Source: Phaeoceros laevis (Eukaryota > Anthocerotophyta > Anthocerotopsida > Notothyladales). Taken from it: 64,000 bases of DNA. The position numbers were made by a program, and so were the translations under genes. This document shows positions 33,769 to 46,200 of the stretch, in pieces. The DNA is taken from NCBI GenBank assembly GCA_049999765.1, contig JBNGIQ010009122.1, forward strand, positions 1 to 64,000, read 5' to 3'. Numbering within the stretch: position 1 is the first letter of the stretch; each line of letters begins with the position of its first letter. Under the pieces are notes generated by a model. That model saw only the letters and a list, made by a program, of their open reading frames with translations, was not told the origin of the DNA and did no database searches.

Positions 33769-36570
33769 CACAACAAGAAAAAGGGCCATTATTACAGCGG
33801 CCAATTACAACGCGTTTTGGCCGTTTTACAACGTTTTTTGGAGAAATTACGATGCTACAATGGCCTTGGTCGCGAGGGCCCCTCCGTTGCTAATGTCGGA
33901 GTTTTCTTTTGTTGTTGCCGATGTAATCGGCCCCGTTGTAATGCTGATGTAACAGGCCAGCGTTGTAGTGCGTTGTAATCGAACCCGGTCTGCTGCCCGA
34001 TCTGGGTAGATAAAAAGTATAGATAAAAGTGAAAAGGTAAAAGTAAAAGGAGAAACGTACATAATAAATAGTAAAAGATCAAACGTAAAAGTGATTATTT
34101 TAACCTTTTACTATCTATTTTACTACGGCTTACAATTGTAAGCCGTGCTGTGTGTGCCTACCAGGACTGGAACCTTGTTGATGTGCAAAAACTTCTTTGT
34201 TGACAATGTTTCCCACTTGGAATGTCCAGTCATCGCCCTGGCCAGACCCCAATTTGCAGATCGCCCTGGACTCGTGCTACCCCCACATCACCAACCCCTG
34301 TCCAACGGGGCCACTCCCAGCCCTCCAGGCCTGAGTAGTTAGCTAGTCCCGACTTTCCACTCCCCCGAGTCCCAACCGGCCCATCGTTTGAACCCGTAGA
34401 GTTTAGGTGACCCGAGTTGAAAAACGGGTTTTTTCAAATTAACAATTCAAGCGGATAATTTTTTTTTTTGATTTTTTAAGTGGTGCCACGACCTTCATCT
34501 TGTTGCGCTGGTTGTGAACATATGTAGACATTCCATAGTTTCTCTCAAAATGTTTTTCAAATCACACTTTTAACCTTAACTAACATCATATGTCAAATAG
34601 ATTGTCGAATAAAGTTATGTCGAATGAGTTGAGCAAGAGAAGCACCACCAAGTCCTCTTGTCAAATAGACTCCTCCCATGTCGAATGATTTTTCTTCATT
34701 CGACAAAAAGATCTTAGTTATGGTATTCGACAATATGCCTTGTTTATTCGACAGAATGTCGAATACACATGGCCGTTGTAATCGGGCTAACATCGCCGTT
34801 GTTTTCATGTTTACTACATCCATGGCTGTTTCCGTGTTTAACACGGCGTTGCAAACCTGCCCTGCAACGACTTTGTAACTTGTTCTACAACACTTTTACA
34901 ACGAATTGGTTACAGTGCCATCCGTCGTAAAATGACGTTTGTGTGCGACATGCAAACGCGCAAAAGGAAAAACTAGCTGCCTGGCTGACCCCTACAACCA
35001 GCCTGCTACACAAAACACCAACATGGCAGCATGCCTGACCAATCTGGCAGCCTGCCTGACCCCTACAATCAACCTCCTACACTCAGCTCTCATCCTCCAT
35101 GTCATCAATGGTCTCCACAATGGTCTCCACATAGTGCAAAACACTATGGAAGGAGTTGCCTCACTGCTGTCCTCAACAATGTCCACCTCAACCTGCGGTT
35201 TCACACCATTGCTAATGGCCCCTTTCTCATGTTCCAGACCAGCCTCAAATCTCTTATCTGCAAAGGTGGCGAATCCAAGTTAGGATTCGTAAACAGCAAC
35301 AGTTTCTACGCCTTCTCCTACCTACAACAAAGACAACACTAATTAGGCCCAACCTGCATATAAAAAAATCACTAAGCAGAGATGCCCATGTACTCACCTA
35401 GTCGTTCGGACATGCCTTTCATGTACTTGAATGTCCAATCCGTCACCGTTCCAGCAGCCAGCCTCCGACAAATTTCCGCTATAAGCATGTATGACGGCAA
35501 AAAATTGTCAATAGTGCACGTCTTCACATGGCATACCATAATGCGAACTATGGCCTAGGCAATGATAATCGCACGACCAGCTTCTCCTCATGCCTTGGTA
35601 GCCTCAAAAACACACAAAACCAAGCAGCTGCCAGCCCTCTCAAACAAAAAACCAATATTGTGAAGTTCAAAAAAAGGTTTGAACTCCGGGCAAACGTTCC
35701 CCAATCACTACTGGAATGGGGGGCGTTTGCCATACTAGTTAGTAAGTTAGTAACCTCGGGTGAATCAGTACTGGGATGGGGAGCGTACTGCTAAGTTAGT
35801 AACTCCATGAACCAACACTGGGATGGGGGGCGTGCTAGTTAGTTAGTAACTCCACCATGAATCAGCATCGGGATGGGGGGCGTACTAGTAAATTAGTAAC
35901 TCCACCATGAATCAGCACTGGGATATTTGCCCCCCATCCCAATGCTGATTCACTATTCTGTAGGAACTATTATTGCATGTGGTGAAACAACACGCCTTGC
36001 CGTGCCGTGTAAAACCAAGGTTGGTGTGACAGCCAGCCCCGCTCGGGCTTTCTCATATGCACAAGCCAAGCCCCAAGATTGAGCCATGGCCACGTGCCAC
36101 CAGGCACTTCCGCCATGTACGGCAGCCGTCCCCATAACCATGGCCGCACCTTCCAGCTGCGTGCTCGGCCCTTTGTGGTGATTTGGTTGTGAGCGTGCGA
36201 CAGTGCGCCACGCGGTCCGCATATAAGTGGTGGCCGACGTACATACTTGCTTTAACCCTGCCCAGAAACCCCAATGTCAGCGCGCCATGCACCGCTCAGC
36301 AAGTAAACCCAACAGGGGCGTGAACGGCCGTGTCCTCATGGAACCGGGCACAACCCGGCATCCATTGTAACACCGCTGTTAATTTTACAACAACGAACAA
36401 CGACCGTTGTCAGGCGCTGTATTTTCAACAATGACAAACAACGATCGTGGTAAATGCACTGTAAATGTCCAAATTACAGCGTTTTTGCCTCTTTACAGTT
36501 TTACAACGTGCTGTAGGAACGTTGTAAAAATCTTATAGCGCACTGTAATAATGGCCTTTTTCTTGTTGTG
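33769..36570. mobile_element. Non-autonomous CACTA-like element with terminal inverted repeats
   Basis: The left end reads CACAACAAGAAAAAGGGCCA followed by TTATTACAG. The right end is its inverted complement (CTGTAATAATGGCC...CTTGTTGTG) with one base difference in the run of G over about 28 bp. Flanking trinucleotides are CGA and TGA, close to the 3-bp target duplication expected for CACTA elements. Many TTACAAC/GTTGTAA words lie in the terminal 350 bp at each end, like the subterminal repeats bound by CACTA transposases. Inside I find no transposase, only AAAAGTAAAA words, the minisatellite at 35699-35952 and a secondary GTTGTAA block at 34770-34930 that may mark a nested insertion. Movement would need a helper element. 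Confidence 0.75.
35699..35952 (+). repeat. Minisatellite with terminal inverted copy
   Basis: About five units of 55-60 bp share CACTGGGATGGGGGGCGTAC, TTAGTAAGTTAGTAACTCC and CATGAATCAGCA. Directly after them (35929-35952) the core returns in inverted form (CCCCCCATCCCAATGCTGATT), so the last unit and this copy could fold into a hairpin. Confidence 0.8.
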
Positions 36571-37417
36571 TGACCTGCAACAATTGCATGAGATCAGGGA
36601 ACACCGGCTCAAGATCGTAAGAGTCTCGTATCTTTAGCACTTTGAGCACTTGATTCCTTTCAAGTGCCCCGAAAATCTTCCGTCACTTTTCTGGTTGAAA
36701 AGGGACACCTTGTATCTCGAGGACACCAAAGATAGTGGTACTTAGCTAGAGCATTTGAGCTAGTCTTAGAATGTGTGCAAGCCCCTTGTCTGGCTTCCTC
36801 CCTCATTTACGCAAGTGAAGATATGTCAAAGTCGGGTTGTTGATGATGCCTTGGAGAACAAGGGTTGTTGGTCCTTCCAATTCTATCTCCCGGAGATTTG
36901 TGTTGTCTTGTAATGCAAGTGACACAGAAAGTAGCCCCGCTTATGCCCATCCCTAATTTGGAAATCCACACTGTGGTGAGAGAAAATGTAGCGCTGGTGG
37001 TGGGGCTGCTAAAGAGTTGTCCTACGATGAGTCACCATGTCATCCAGATGGTTTTAGTCCATTGAGTATGGTTAAAAAATGAAAAATCAATAAAGAGAAG
37101 TAAAAACTATGTATGTGCGCATTACCTTATTTTCTCCATCTGCCTGGAAATCGATGCAATGATACAATGCAAGCGATGCAATGATAGAAGCTACAAAACA
37201 TTTCCTTGTGCTTGGAATTTTGTATAAAACACTAACATTAGACAAAACTAACATGATGCTTAACCGTCATAGATGACATGCTGAGTAGCTTGTTACTTGG
37301 ACATGCCACACACATGACGGTGTGCTCGATCCCCTTGTGGAGTCGGTATAGTGCGGCACCTTACTACTACTACAATGCAATCCTTGTAGCTTGTGACTCT
37401 TGCCTATGTGGGCAATC

Positions 37418-37743
37418 TTGGGCAACTTAAAATTCTCGCAAAACTTGCTCCCTTAACTAGCTTGTCGGTCAGCTTCAAAACCCAACCTTAACATTCAAGC
37501 TGCAATATTTGTTGCCATTTTTCGCATCATGTCCAAGTTCAACTTCTGTCTGTCAATTGTCAACTTGATCCCGCATGTAAGCCTTGGGCAATTTAAAATT
37601 CTCACAAAACTTGGACACCCTAAACTAGCTTGTCGTCCATCTTCAAAACCCACCCTTTGAGCTCAAGCAATATTTGTTGCCATTTTTCGCATCATGTTCA
37701 TGTTTAGATTCCGCCTGTCAATTGTCAGCCTGATCCCGTATCT
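37418..37743 (+). repeat. Tandem duplication, unit about 163 bp
   Basis: The copies 37418-37582 and 37583-37743 share CTTGGGCAA, TTAAAATTCTC, CTAGCTTGTCG and the long word CAATATTTGTTGCCATTTTT with CGCATCATGT. Divergence is modest. Confidence 0.85.
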
Positions 37744-38461
37744 GCTTGAAGTATGGGATCATGTAATCGTATCACAGTCCCTCCCAGTTAATTGGACTCT
37801 ATTGATTTGATTCCGAATGACTCTTGATAATGATTTTTTTTTTGTGATTGACTGCACTTTTTAAATGTAGGTGTTACAATGGTGAGCTCTAGTGGTTTCC
37901 TCACCCTGATCTAACCAGGCATCATGTTAACCTAAGCTAGTTGGCTGCCCTTAATACTAGGGGGTCTGATAGGCCGTCTAGCACATTAGCACTTGTATTT
38001 CATGATGGAAGAATGAAATTCCCTCGTTTGATCAAAGTTGTAGCTTTCAAGACAATGTGCACATATGTATTGTATTTTATTTGTGGTATTTGCAACATTC
38101 CAGGGTAGGAGACATGAGGTAGGGTAGGAGACAGCAAGACAATATATGTGCATATGACGTATTGTATTGTATTTATGTGCATGTGATGTATTGTATTGTA
38201 TTATATTGTATTGTATTTATGGTATTTGCAGCATTGGAGGGTAGGAGAGTGTAGCGTGGCAAATGAAGGGACCGTGAAAGAGGACCATAGGAAATAAGAA
38301 AGATGTCTAAAATAGACAGCGAAGTAAGGTAATGAATTCCACTATAGTGCCTCTACAAACATACAACGAATCCCTAGCTCCCTAGCAAGACGCAAGACTG
38401 AAGGAGCATAAAAATATGGAATATTGATATTTATAATATATTAATAGTCATATTGAAGGCC

Positions 38462-38583
38462 AGTTGATTGTATTATTCATACAATCTATTTAAGTGCAGT
38501 CCTAAGTTCTCCTAAATTTTCGAGTTGATTGTATTATTCATACAATCTATTTAAGTGCAGTCCTAAGTTCTCCTAAATTTTCG
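38462..38583 (+). repeat. Perfect 61-bp tandem duplication
   Basis: The unit starting AGTTGATTGTATTATTCATA and ending CTCCTAAATTTTCG occurs twice in a row with no difference. It is followed by a second small duplication of about 33 bp (TGTTTTGAGTCTA...GTTGTACTTGAT) at about 38596-38663. Confidence 0.95.
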
Positions 38584-38932
38584 AGTTGACCTGTTTTGTT
38601 TTGAGTCTACTATCTAGGTTGTACTTGATTGTTTTGAGTCTATTATCTAAGTTGTACTTGATGATAATATATCTTTGAGTAGGAGTCCTAGGTTTCATTT
38701 GTATTAACACTTATATAGATTGGAGCTCTAGGTTGATGGGATCAAATTTGCCCTTGCTATCCTATAGAGATGTTTGTAAACTCCAAACAATATAGGACCT
38801 AACACGGGAGTTTTTTTTGGTGAAAAATGGCACCGTTATACGTGAGGAATTACACCTTCACTGTCCAGCAAACGAGAGTTAGCTACACTGTCTTGCAGCT
38901 AATCCTACACCATCCAGCAATCTAAGATTCCG

Positions 38933-39295
38933 CTACATTGCACAACTATCTAAAGTCAGATTCTCTAAGAAGGCAGTTCTCACTTTCTTAGCATGCATGG
39001 CAGCAATTTCCACCAAATGTTCTACTTCTTGTAAGTAGAAATGAGAGAGGGCTGTTACCTCAGCCTCCTTAGGAAAGGCGGGCTTCAGCGGAGCCATTTG
39101 GAGCTGCACCTTGCCCCAGCGCTTTTCCCTATCGCCCATCAAGCTAGCGATGTCCTCGATCGGTTGCCCCAGGAAGGCAGCTTTCGTGAACACGGGAGTT
39201 ACGAACTTGGGACTCACTGCGCTAGTATAGTGAGTGTTGAACATTCCATTTTCCGACGTTTCCGAGTGGAGGTTTTCATTAAAAACTGATACCAT
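38933..39295 (-). CDS. Hypothetical protein of 120 residues
   Basis: An open frame from ATG 39295 on the minus strand ends in TAG-type termination near 38933. The protein is helical and unidentified (KFVTPVFTKAAFLGQPIEDI, then ALSHFYLQEVEHLVEIAAMH). It has balanced amino-acid composition and could be a real exon or a transposon-gene relic. There is no signal peptide or membrane segment. The frame is open for about ten codons before the ATG. I do not recognise the family, and the neighbourhood is repeat-rich. Confidence 0.3.
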   Translation of the reverse strand: MVSVFNENLHSETSENGMFNTHYTSAVSPKFVTPVFTKAAFLGQPIEDIASLMGDREKRWGKVQLQMAPLKPAFPKEAEVTALSHFYLQEVEHLVEIAAMHAKKVRTAFLENLTLDSCAM

Positions 39296-40084
39296 TAAAT
39301 CGTCTTTGAGACGAAAGGGTCGGCAACTTTACGTATGGTCAAGACCGTAGCAACTACCAAAGCAGCGTGGGCTGGGGTCAGGGTAGGTCCGAGCTCGGGA
39401 GCGACAGAAAGGATCGCTCTTTCGTCTTTCCACCCGTCCTCTATCGCTCGCGGAGGCACGGTTCTCCTCTTGTCCACTCCACTCTACTCCACGCGCCCTG
39501 GCTGGCTTCCGCGGATCATCGGGCTTCGGCAATCGAGCGCAAGGAGGGGGTGTGTGCATTGAACGTGTTCCAGTGTGTCAGCCAGTTTCTGAGGTTCGGG
39601 CAATTTCACTGCTTACGTGATTGAATCAGCGCTGAGTTAGATCTCCAACAACGCCGCTGCACCAGCTCTGCGTTCTGGCGGTGCTGGTGTGTGCCGCTGT
39701 TCTCCGATCCGCTATTTGCTGGGGTTGTCACAAATTCTGTAGCCGGCGTGTGCGCATCCAATTGGCACGCTGCAGCTAGGCTGTGCGTTCCCATCTTGCT
39801 TCATGCTGCTGTGAGCGGTGAGGGTGGAAGCTCAGGTGCTGAGATTCCGCTCAATCAGTCTCGGAAAGCAGGCGGAGGTTGGTAGCCTGTTCTTTTGTCG
39901 GTGAGGAGTGGTCTGCCCGTTTGTTGGATGCGGAGAAAGTTGTCGGTGAGCGGAAGGGCTGACTGTGGACAGGTCCGAGACGTTCATCAGTCCGGACCGT
40001 CCAGTGCTGGCGGTGTCCTTGGGGAGGTGACTGGTCGTTCTGCTGCTCTGTCAAATTCGTTCCAAGATGGGGTCCAGGAACGCG
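39296..40084. other. Upstream region of the E2 gene
   Basis: GC-rich sequence with open frames on both strands but no recognisable domain. It probably contains the promoter and 5' untranslated region of the E2 enzyme. Confidence 0.4.
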
Positions 40085-41481
40085 ATGTCATCTGCGCAAC
40101 TTCGTCTCATGTCAGACTTGAAGGCAATCAGTCAGGAACCGCCTGAGGTAACCAGCACACCTGATTTTGTTTCATGTCCTTGTCCTTCTGTGTTGCCATG
40201 TGCAACTGGATGTCGAAGTTCTTTTGTTTGAGAGTAATTTCCTGTTTGTTGTTCTTGTTGCTGAATTGCTTTTGCTGAGAACTTCCCTCGGATTTGAATT
40301 GCCGAGTCTAGTAGGTTAATCGACTTGCGATACAAACATGGATAGCATCTTTGACATGTGCACCGCCCATTGCGTTACGTGGGTTGTGGCGCCCGATAGA
40401 GGAGGAAAGATTTAATTAGGACGTCACCTTTGAGTGCATATGAAATGGCCCTCAAGGCCAATGGCGTGGGGGTTAGGTCTCAAGCAGCCGGCTCTGCTCT
40501 CTCTTTGTGCCTGCACCTGATACTGTTCTTTGATGCTTCAGGGTTGCAGCGCAAGTCCTCATGGAGAGGATAATTTGTTTGTCTGGGGTGCGACGATTTT
40601 TGGTCCAGACGAGACTCCTTGGGAAGGTGACAGAATTTTCCCGTTGGTTCTATGTGTCAAGGGGCGTGCTTTACGATTAGCAGTTTCTGGTGCTCTGCAG
40701 CCATGGTGTTGCTGATGAGGTGATTTGAACGTTATTTCTGCATATCTTGACCTGAGGATATGATAGCAGGTGGAATCTTCTCTTTGCGGTTGACGTTTGG
40801 AGATCATTATCCTGAAAAGCCTCCAAGGGTGCGGTTTACCTCAGAAGTCTTTCATCCAAATGGTAAGCTCGTTTGCATAGCTTCAGAGACTGCAGCTGCA
40901 GGGATGCCTCAAGTGACCAGCTTTTGCTTATGGTGTACTTTTTATTGCACATTTGGCAAGTTTTGCGACTTACGTCAAACTGCTCAATGGTGGTCAATGT
41001 AGTGTAGTGTACAGTGATGGAACTTTGTGTATGGACATAATTCAGGACGCTTGGTCGCCGTGCCACACTATCTGCACAATTCTAACTTCTATTCAGGTGA
41101 TTCCCGGGTCTTCTGTTCGTTTCCAGACAGTCCTGGCTGCTGTATTGAATTTGCTAGTCCACTTGGCCTCATGACATGGCAGAGGATCTTCTTTATGGGA
41201 GAGCACTAATACTGTTTTTGTTTGGATGTCTCTTCCTCCAGTCTTTGCTGACTGATCCTTATCCAGCAAGTCCAGCAAACCCAGAAGCTGCGCAGCTTTA
41301 CCAAAATGATATGCAAGCCTACAACAGGTGATCCTGATGGTTTTAAGATATCTTGCAATTGGATGTCATGGGGTATTGTGGTTCGTCATTTCCTAAGTTG
41401 ATTATTTAAATAAGATCTCCTTTTGTGCTAAGCAGGAGGGTGCGGCAATGTGTGCGCAAGTCTATAGAGTGCTCGTCATAA
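40085..41481 (+). CDS. RAD6-type ubiquitin-conjugating enzyme E2
   Basis: Six exons: 40085-40147, 40542-40626, 40770-40862, 41008-41096, 41242-41327 and 41436-41481, giving 153 residues (RAD6-type plant UBCs have about 152). The UBC fold covers the whole protein: [26 protein letters not shown], the HPN motif (FHPNVYSDG), catalytic Cys88 in GTLCMDIIQ, then [18 protein letters not shown] and [13 protein letters not shown]6 enzymes pass ubiquitin from E1 to targets such as histone H2B and PCNA with an E3 partner. This copy differs from the well-conserved RAD6 sequence at many sites, including extra cysteines (CHTIC), so it may be a specialised paralog. An in-frame ATG at 40067 would add MGSRNA; 40085 fits the family start better. 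The intron-4 acceptor at 41007 is chosen because it keeps VYSDGT in frame. Confidence 0.88.
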
Positions 41482-43217
41482 CAGCGTCCTCGCATGCAGC
41501 TGCGTGTCAAGAAAGTGTGCATCGCCCTATCGCAGTTCTGATGAAACCGCGGTTGCTGGCAGGCTCCATCATCACTGGAATAAGCTTTTGTAGTCTCGGG
41601 CTTTTCGCGGAGAGCTCTATTGATTGTTGGTTTTTCTCTTGTCTTGTATCATTATTCCCTGTTAATAATCTCAAACTCTCCTTTGTGCTCCACGGGATGG
41701 GATTGTCCAGTGAGTGAAAACGCTTTACGTTGTTCGGCCACGTACGGTGAAAGAGTTCACGACTTGAGGACCTGACCAGGCGTGGTCATCAGCCCGCCTT
41801 GTCACAGCTCCGTCACTCTCGTATTGGGTAGAATCTCTGGTCTTGGCCCTAATATTGTGACAACTGTAATTTGAAGTACCTAGGCATTTCCAGCCCAAAT
41901 CACTGGCCGTCTTGTGTAATCAGGGAGCTTCATACTGATCGGTGGCTTACATATAGACTAATCAAGTCTTAGAAACATCCCTCTCCCTCCTGACTTGCCA
42001 CCCAGATGCTCTGACGGACCTCACTTGGAAGTGCAAGGCGCTTCAAACAGAGGCTGAAGGGACTAGAGGGGTTGGAAGGTACAGAGCACCAAAGTAAGGG
42101 GGCAATCAAAGGATTTGGAGCAGGTGGGAAATAAGCAAGTCGACAAAGCAGATGTGGCAGGGATGGAAGAATTCGAAGTGTGATTGGAATAAAGAGCACA
42201 TGGAAAGCGTATAAGGATCACAGAAAGGAGAGCTCCTAAGGGTCACAAGGGCGACGGGAAAGGGCATACTCAGGATGACAGGATGGAGAGCTCAGAAGGA
42301 TACTTAGGGTGGACAGAGCGCATAAGGATGCTTATAATTAACTGCTCAAAACTAAAGATGTCCTAAAAGAAGCTGCTCAAGAAGAAGTTCTACTGAAGAG
42401 CATACCGACCGGCGAGGTGGAAATATCCTCGCAGGATATGTCAGAGTCTCATCTGATCTGATCTCTGTACTTCGCTTTATCTTAGATGTCTTGACGAATG
42501 GCATAAGGAAGTCGAAAGCATACCTGGTCCAAGACTGCAGGACAAGTACCGATAGAGCTTGAGAAGGAGGTGTAGACACTGAACGGCCCCAAGGACGTTT
42601 CCAAGAAGATGTTTGGCCTACATGCATATGTATCGAAATCGTGATATAGCTTAGTAGCGATGTAGTCTACCTGCAATCATTCTTGCAGCAGAAATCCAGA
42701 ATCACAGTTCAACAAGCGTTATCTACACGCACACAACCGAACAGGCGAGTACCGCATTTTGGGGTTAAGAGAGTCCCTCATCAATCATCAATCCGTACAG
42801 AGTCCAGAGTAACGCGTTGGAAGACCGACAAGGGACCGCGTTCCAGGCCGCGTTTAGTAACACCACTTAAAAAGTATCCAAATGGAGCTTTCCTAGAATC
42901 CCGCACGCTCGGGAGCTGCTACTGGATCAAGTAGCGCGGGAGGAGAGAGCGGGAGAAGGATGCTAGAAAGTGCCTGGCAGCGGCACTTAAAATGGCTGGA
43001 TCCCGTCGCCGTGGTGCCTCTAGCTGCACCTGACCTCTGGCAAGCCGTCGGTGCCAGGCCATGGCACTCCGTGCCGGCCAGATGAGATTCCTGTCACGGT
43101 CGGGGAGCTAGGAATTGGAGGCCGTGCATGCAATTAATCGCAGATTGAGGTTTTAGGTACTCAGATTGCAAGATTCGGGTGTGGGACGATCGGGTGGCTC
43201 GGGTGCATCTGGTACCC
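41482..43217. other. Intergenic sequence, no supported gene
   Basis: The 3' flank of the E2 gene leads into a purine-rich stretch (about 42000-42350) and GC-rich sequence before the callose synthase start. No open frame with a recognisable domain. Confidence 0.45.
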
Positions 43218-46200
43218 ATGGCAGAGGCAGGGGGGAGCGAAAATGTCTACAATATTGTGCCGGTGCACGACACTTTGGCGGATCACGCGGCCTTGCAATT
43301 TCCCGAGGTTTTGGCGTTCTGGCCTTGCCTGGCTGCTCTCCCTGCTCTGCTGCTGGCAGAATCATGGGATTGAAATAGGTAGTCATGACTGACTGAGTCG
43401 TCTGGACGGTACAGGTTCGAGCAGCGATAGTGGCATTGCAGACGGTTGGGAGTCTTGCCCGACCTCCTTATTTGGAATGGAGAGATGGAATGGATCTTTT
43501 GGATTGGTTAGGAGCTTTTTTTGGATTCCAGGTCTGGTTTCCTCATCAGGCCTTTCTGATCAGCTGCAGATGAACTGGTGTTTTTTTCATGGTTGAGAGC
43601 CAAATGAGCATATGGTCTTGCCATTTTCTCGCGCTTTATATTAGCCTAATGTTCACCTTTTGTGCAGGCCGATAACATAAATAATCAACGTGAGCATTTA
43701 GCTCTTCTTCTCGCAAATGGCCAAATGCGTGCGAACCCGGATCCTATTGATAAGGTATCCTTTGGCAGCGTAGGGGGGAATGTCTGGTTTGTTGTGCAAG
43801 GCATTAAGCGCAACCAGTAGAGCTAAGGCAATCTGCATGTTACGCTGGCCCTTCCACTTGGCCTGGTCCAGACCTCGCATCCTTGTTCGGAATTATGTTT
43901 TTGAACAAGTACCTGTTCTCTGCAGCTATCCAGTAAGGTTGTCTCATCCATCCGGAAGAAAGTCACCAAGAATTATGTAGACTGGTGCAGATTTTTGGAA
44001 ATACCTATCAACATGAGGTATACAAACTTTTTTTACCAATGAGGCGTCAAGCCATCCTACTTCTTGCAGGTTTCTCTTATAGCTTACTTTCACCTGTGGT
44101 TGCTCTTCAGCATCGTAGACAGCAAGTATACCACCTCGTCAAACGAGCGTCTGGAGTTGCTGTATACTGGCTTGTACCTGCTAATCTGGGGAGAGGCTGC
44201 AAATCTGAGGTTTATGCCAGAATGCCTGTGCTTCCTGTTTCACAATGTAAGACCTTACTTGCTTCGCTGGAAGCAGACGTGGTTTGCATGTTCTTACAGC
44301 AATTCTTGAGTTGCAGGATCATATTCACCAAGCCGATGTTGCCAGCATATGAGCTGATTTTGCCAGCATGAATTATGTCTGGACTTTTGCAGATGGCTTG
44401 GGAGCTGAACAGAATTCTGGAGGATCGGATTGATGAGGGAACGGCTCAACCTGCTAAGCCTGCCTACTGTGTACCAGGTGGCTTTTTGAAGAGCGTGGTG
44501 ACACCACTGTATAAAGTCCTCAGTGCAGTAAGCAGAATGAAGGAGATGGAGAGAAACCGAAACTCCTCTAGACCCCGTTGTCAAACCCTTTCACCTTGCA
44601 GTTTGATGTGGTTGAATGTGTTACTCTTCCCTGCTTATACCCCTTTGGTGAAAATTTTCAGGAGTCAAAAGCAAGTGAGCATGGAAAGGCTCCGCACTCC
44701 GCATGGAGGAACTATGATGATATGAATGAGTATTTTTGGTATGTTTGTGGCAGGTCTTTTCTATTTCTGGGATTTGTGTTTTTGTTCTGGATGAGCTATT
44801 TCATACGAACGTACTAGAGAGACATGTCTGTTGCCACCATATTAGAGTGGTGTCGTTTAGACCATTTTTTTGCATTGGTGTACTACTTGGAACTTAGTCA
44901 GTTGTTCTTTAATCAACAGGGACAAAAGGTGTCTGACTAAGTTGGGATGGCCTCTTAGTCTAAGCAGCAACTATTTTGTCGAACCTCAGGTGTGTTCAAG
45001 CGACCTGTGAGCACAATCTGCAGTGTGCCTCCAGTCTTGTTGCACACCATTGAGTTTGTACATGGCCACAGTGTGCACTGCCTCATGGCTGTGGTGGAAA
45101 TCTGTGCAGGCTAAAGTACCACACAGAGTTGGGAAAACAGGGTTTGTGGAGCAACGGTCTTTTTGGAACATCTATCAGAGCTTTGATAGACTGTGGATAG
45201 GGCTGATTCTGTTCTTGCAGGTATATGCTCTTCTAGAAAGGTCGACTAGTGAATGTGAGGTTTGCAGTAAGAGATTGGGGTAGGTGGGAAAATGAATCTG
45301 GCTTGGTCCCCTTAGTGATGTCTGTGGACTCTTGATCTGTTCTATCAGGCCTCCATAATTTTAGCCTGGAATGGGGATAAAGCACCATGGATAGAGCTGC
45401 AAAACAAAGATCAGCTGGCCCGTATCCTCAGTATTTTCATAACTTGGGCTGCACTACGAGTGCTTCAAGGTATATCTGAACCTGATTCTATGGTTTACTT
45501 TGTCTTGCAATCTCAAAATGGCGGCTGCTTGTTGTTGCAATCATACCATGTTTTATCCATTGTGCTCTGCATGCAGCAGGAACTGATATCCCAGCCCATG
45601 GTGCTGATGTGTGTCTGCAGCGGTTCTCAATATCTTAATGCAGCATAAATTGGTCTCTGCTGAGACATTGAGCTTGGGTGTTCGAATGCTACTCAAAGTC
45701 GTAGTTGCTGTTGCATGGACGATTGCATTTGCAGTTCTCTGGAGGTACTTCTACCTGACCATGTAACAGCTGATTATATATCGTTTCTTTGACTTTAGGT
45801 CAGGGAGTCTACTGTAAGATGGGGATTGGTCTTGAAGGATGCCACTAGAATTCTTTGTTTGTTTTTGCTGAGCATCAGAGTTATTTGGACTTTTAGATGT
45901 GACACCCTTTCTGGTGGGTAACATTGGCAGTTCTTTATGGAATCTGCGACTCAAGGAGGGTATTGGTTTTGAATGGACGCATGAATCCAATAAGCGCTTT
46001 AGAAATATGCTCTATGCTGGAGCCGTCTTTATTTTTCCTGAAGCTCTGGCTTTGCTTCTGTTCATAATCCCTTGGGTACGCAACTTTGTGGAGAATTCGC
46101 AGTGGAAGGTTTTTCACTTGCTCACTTGGTGGTTCCAGGTATTTTTGTTATTGTCATTGGCCAGTTATATTCTACGATCAACTATCGTGTCTCTGGAGTA

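Larger units (their letters stand above)
36571..38932. other. Repeat-rich intergenic sequence, no supported gene
   Basis: The stretch contains the duplications listed separately (37418-37743, 38462-38583), TATTGTATTG-rich simple sequence at about 38060-38225 and AT-rich DNA. No coding region is recognisable. Confidence 0.5.

Noticed and set aside
44041-44110. Extension of callose synthase exon 5 upstream through a CTTGCAG acceptor.
   Set aside because: That acceptor leaves the wrong phase after exon 4 and meets a stop. The acceptor before 44111 keeps the frame and gives the conserved order found in GSL5.
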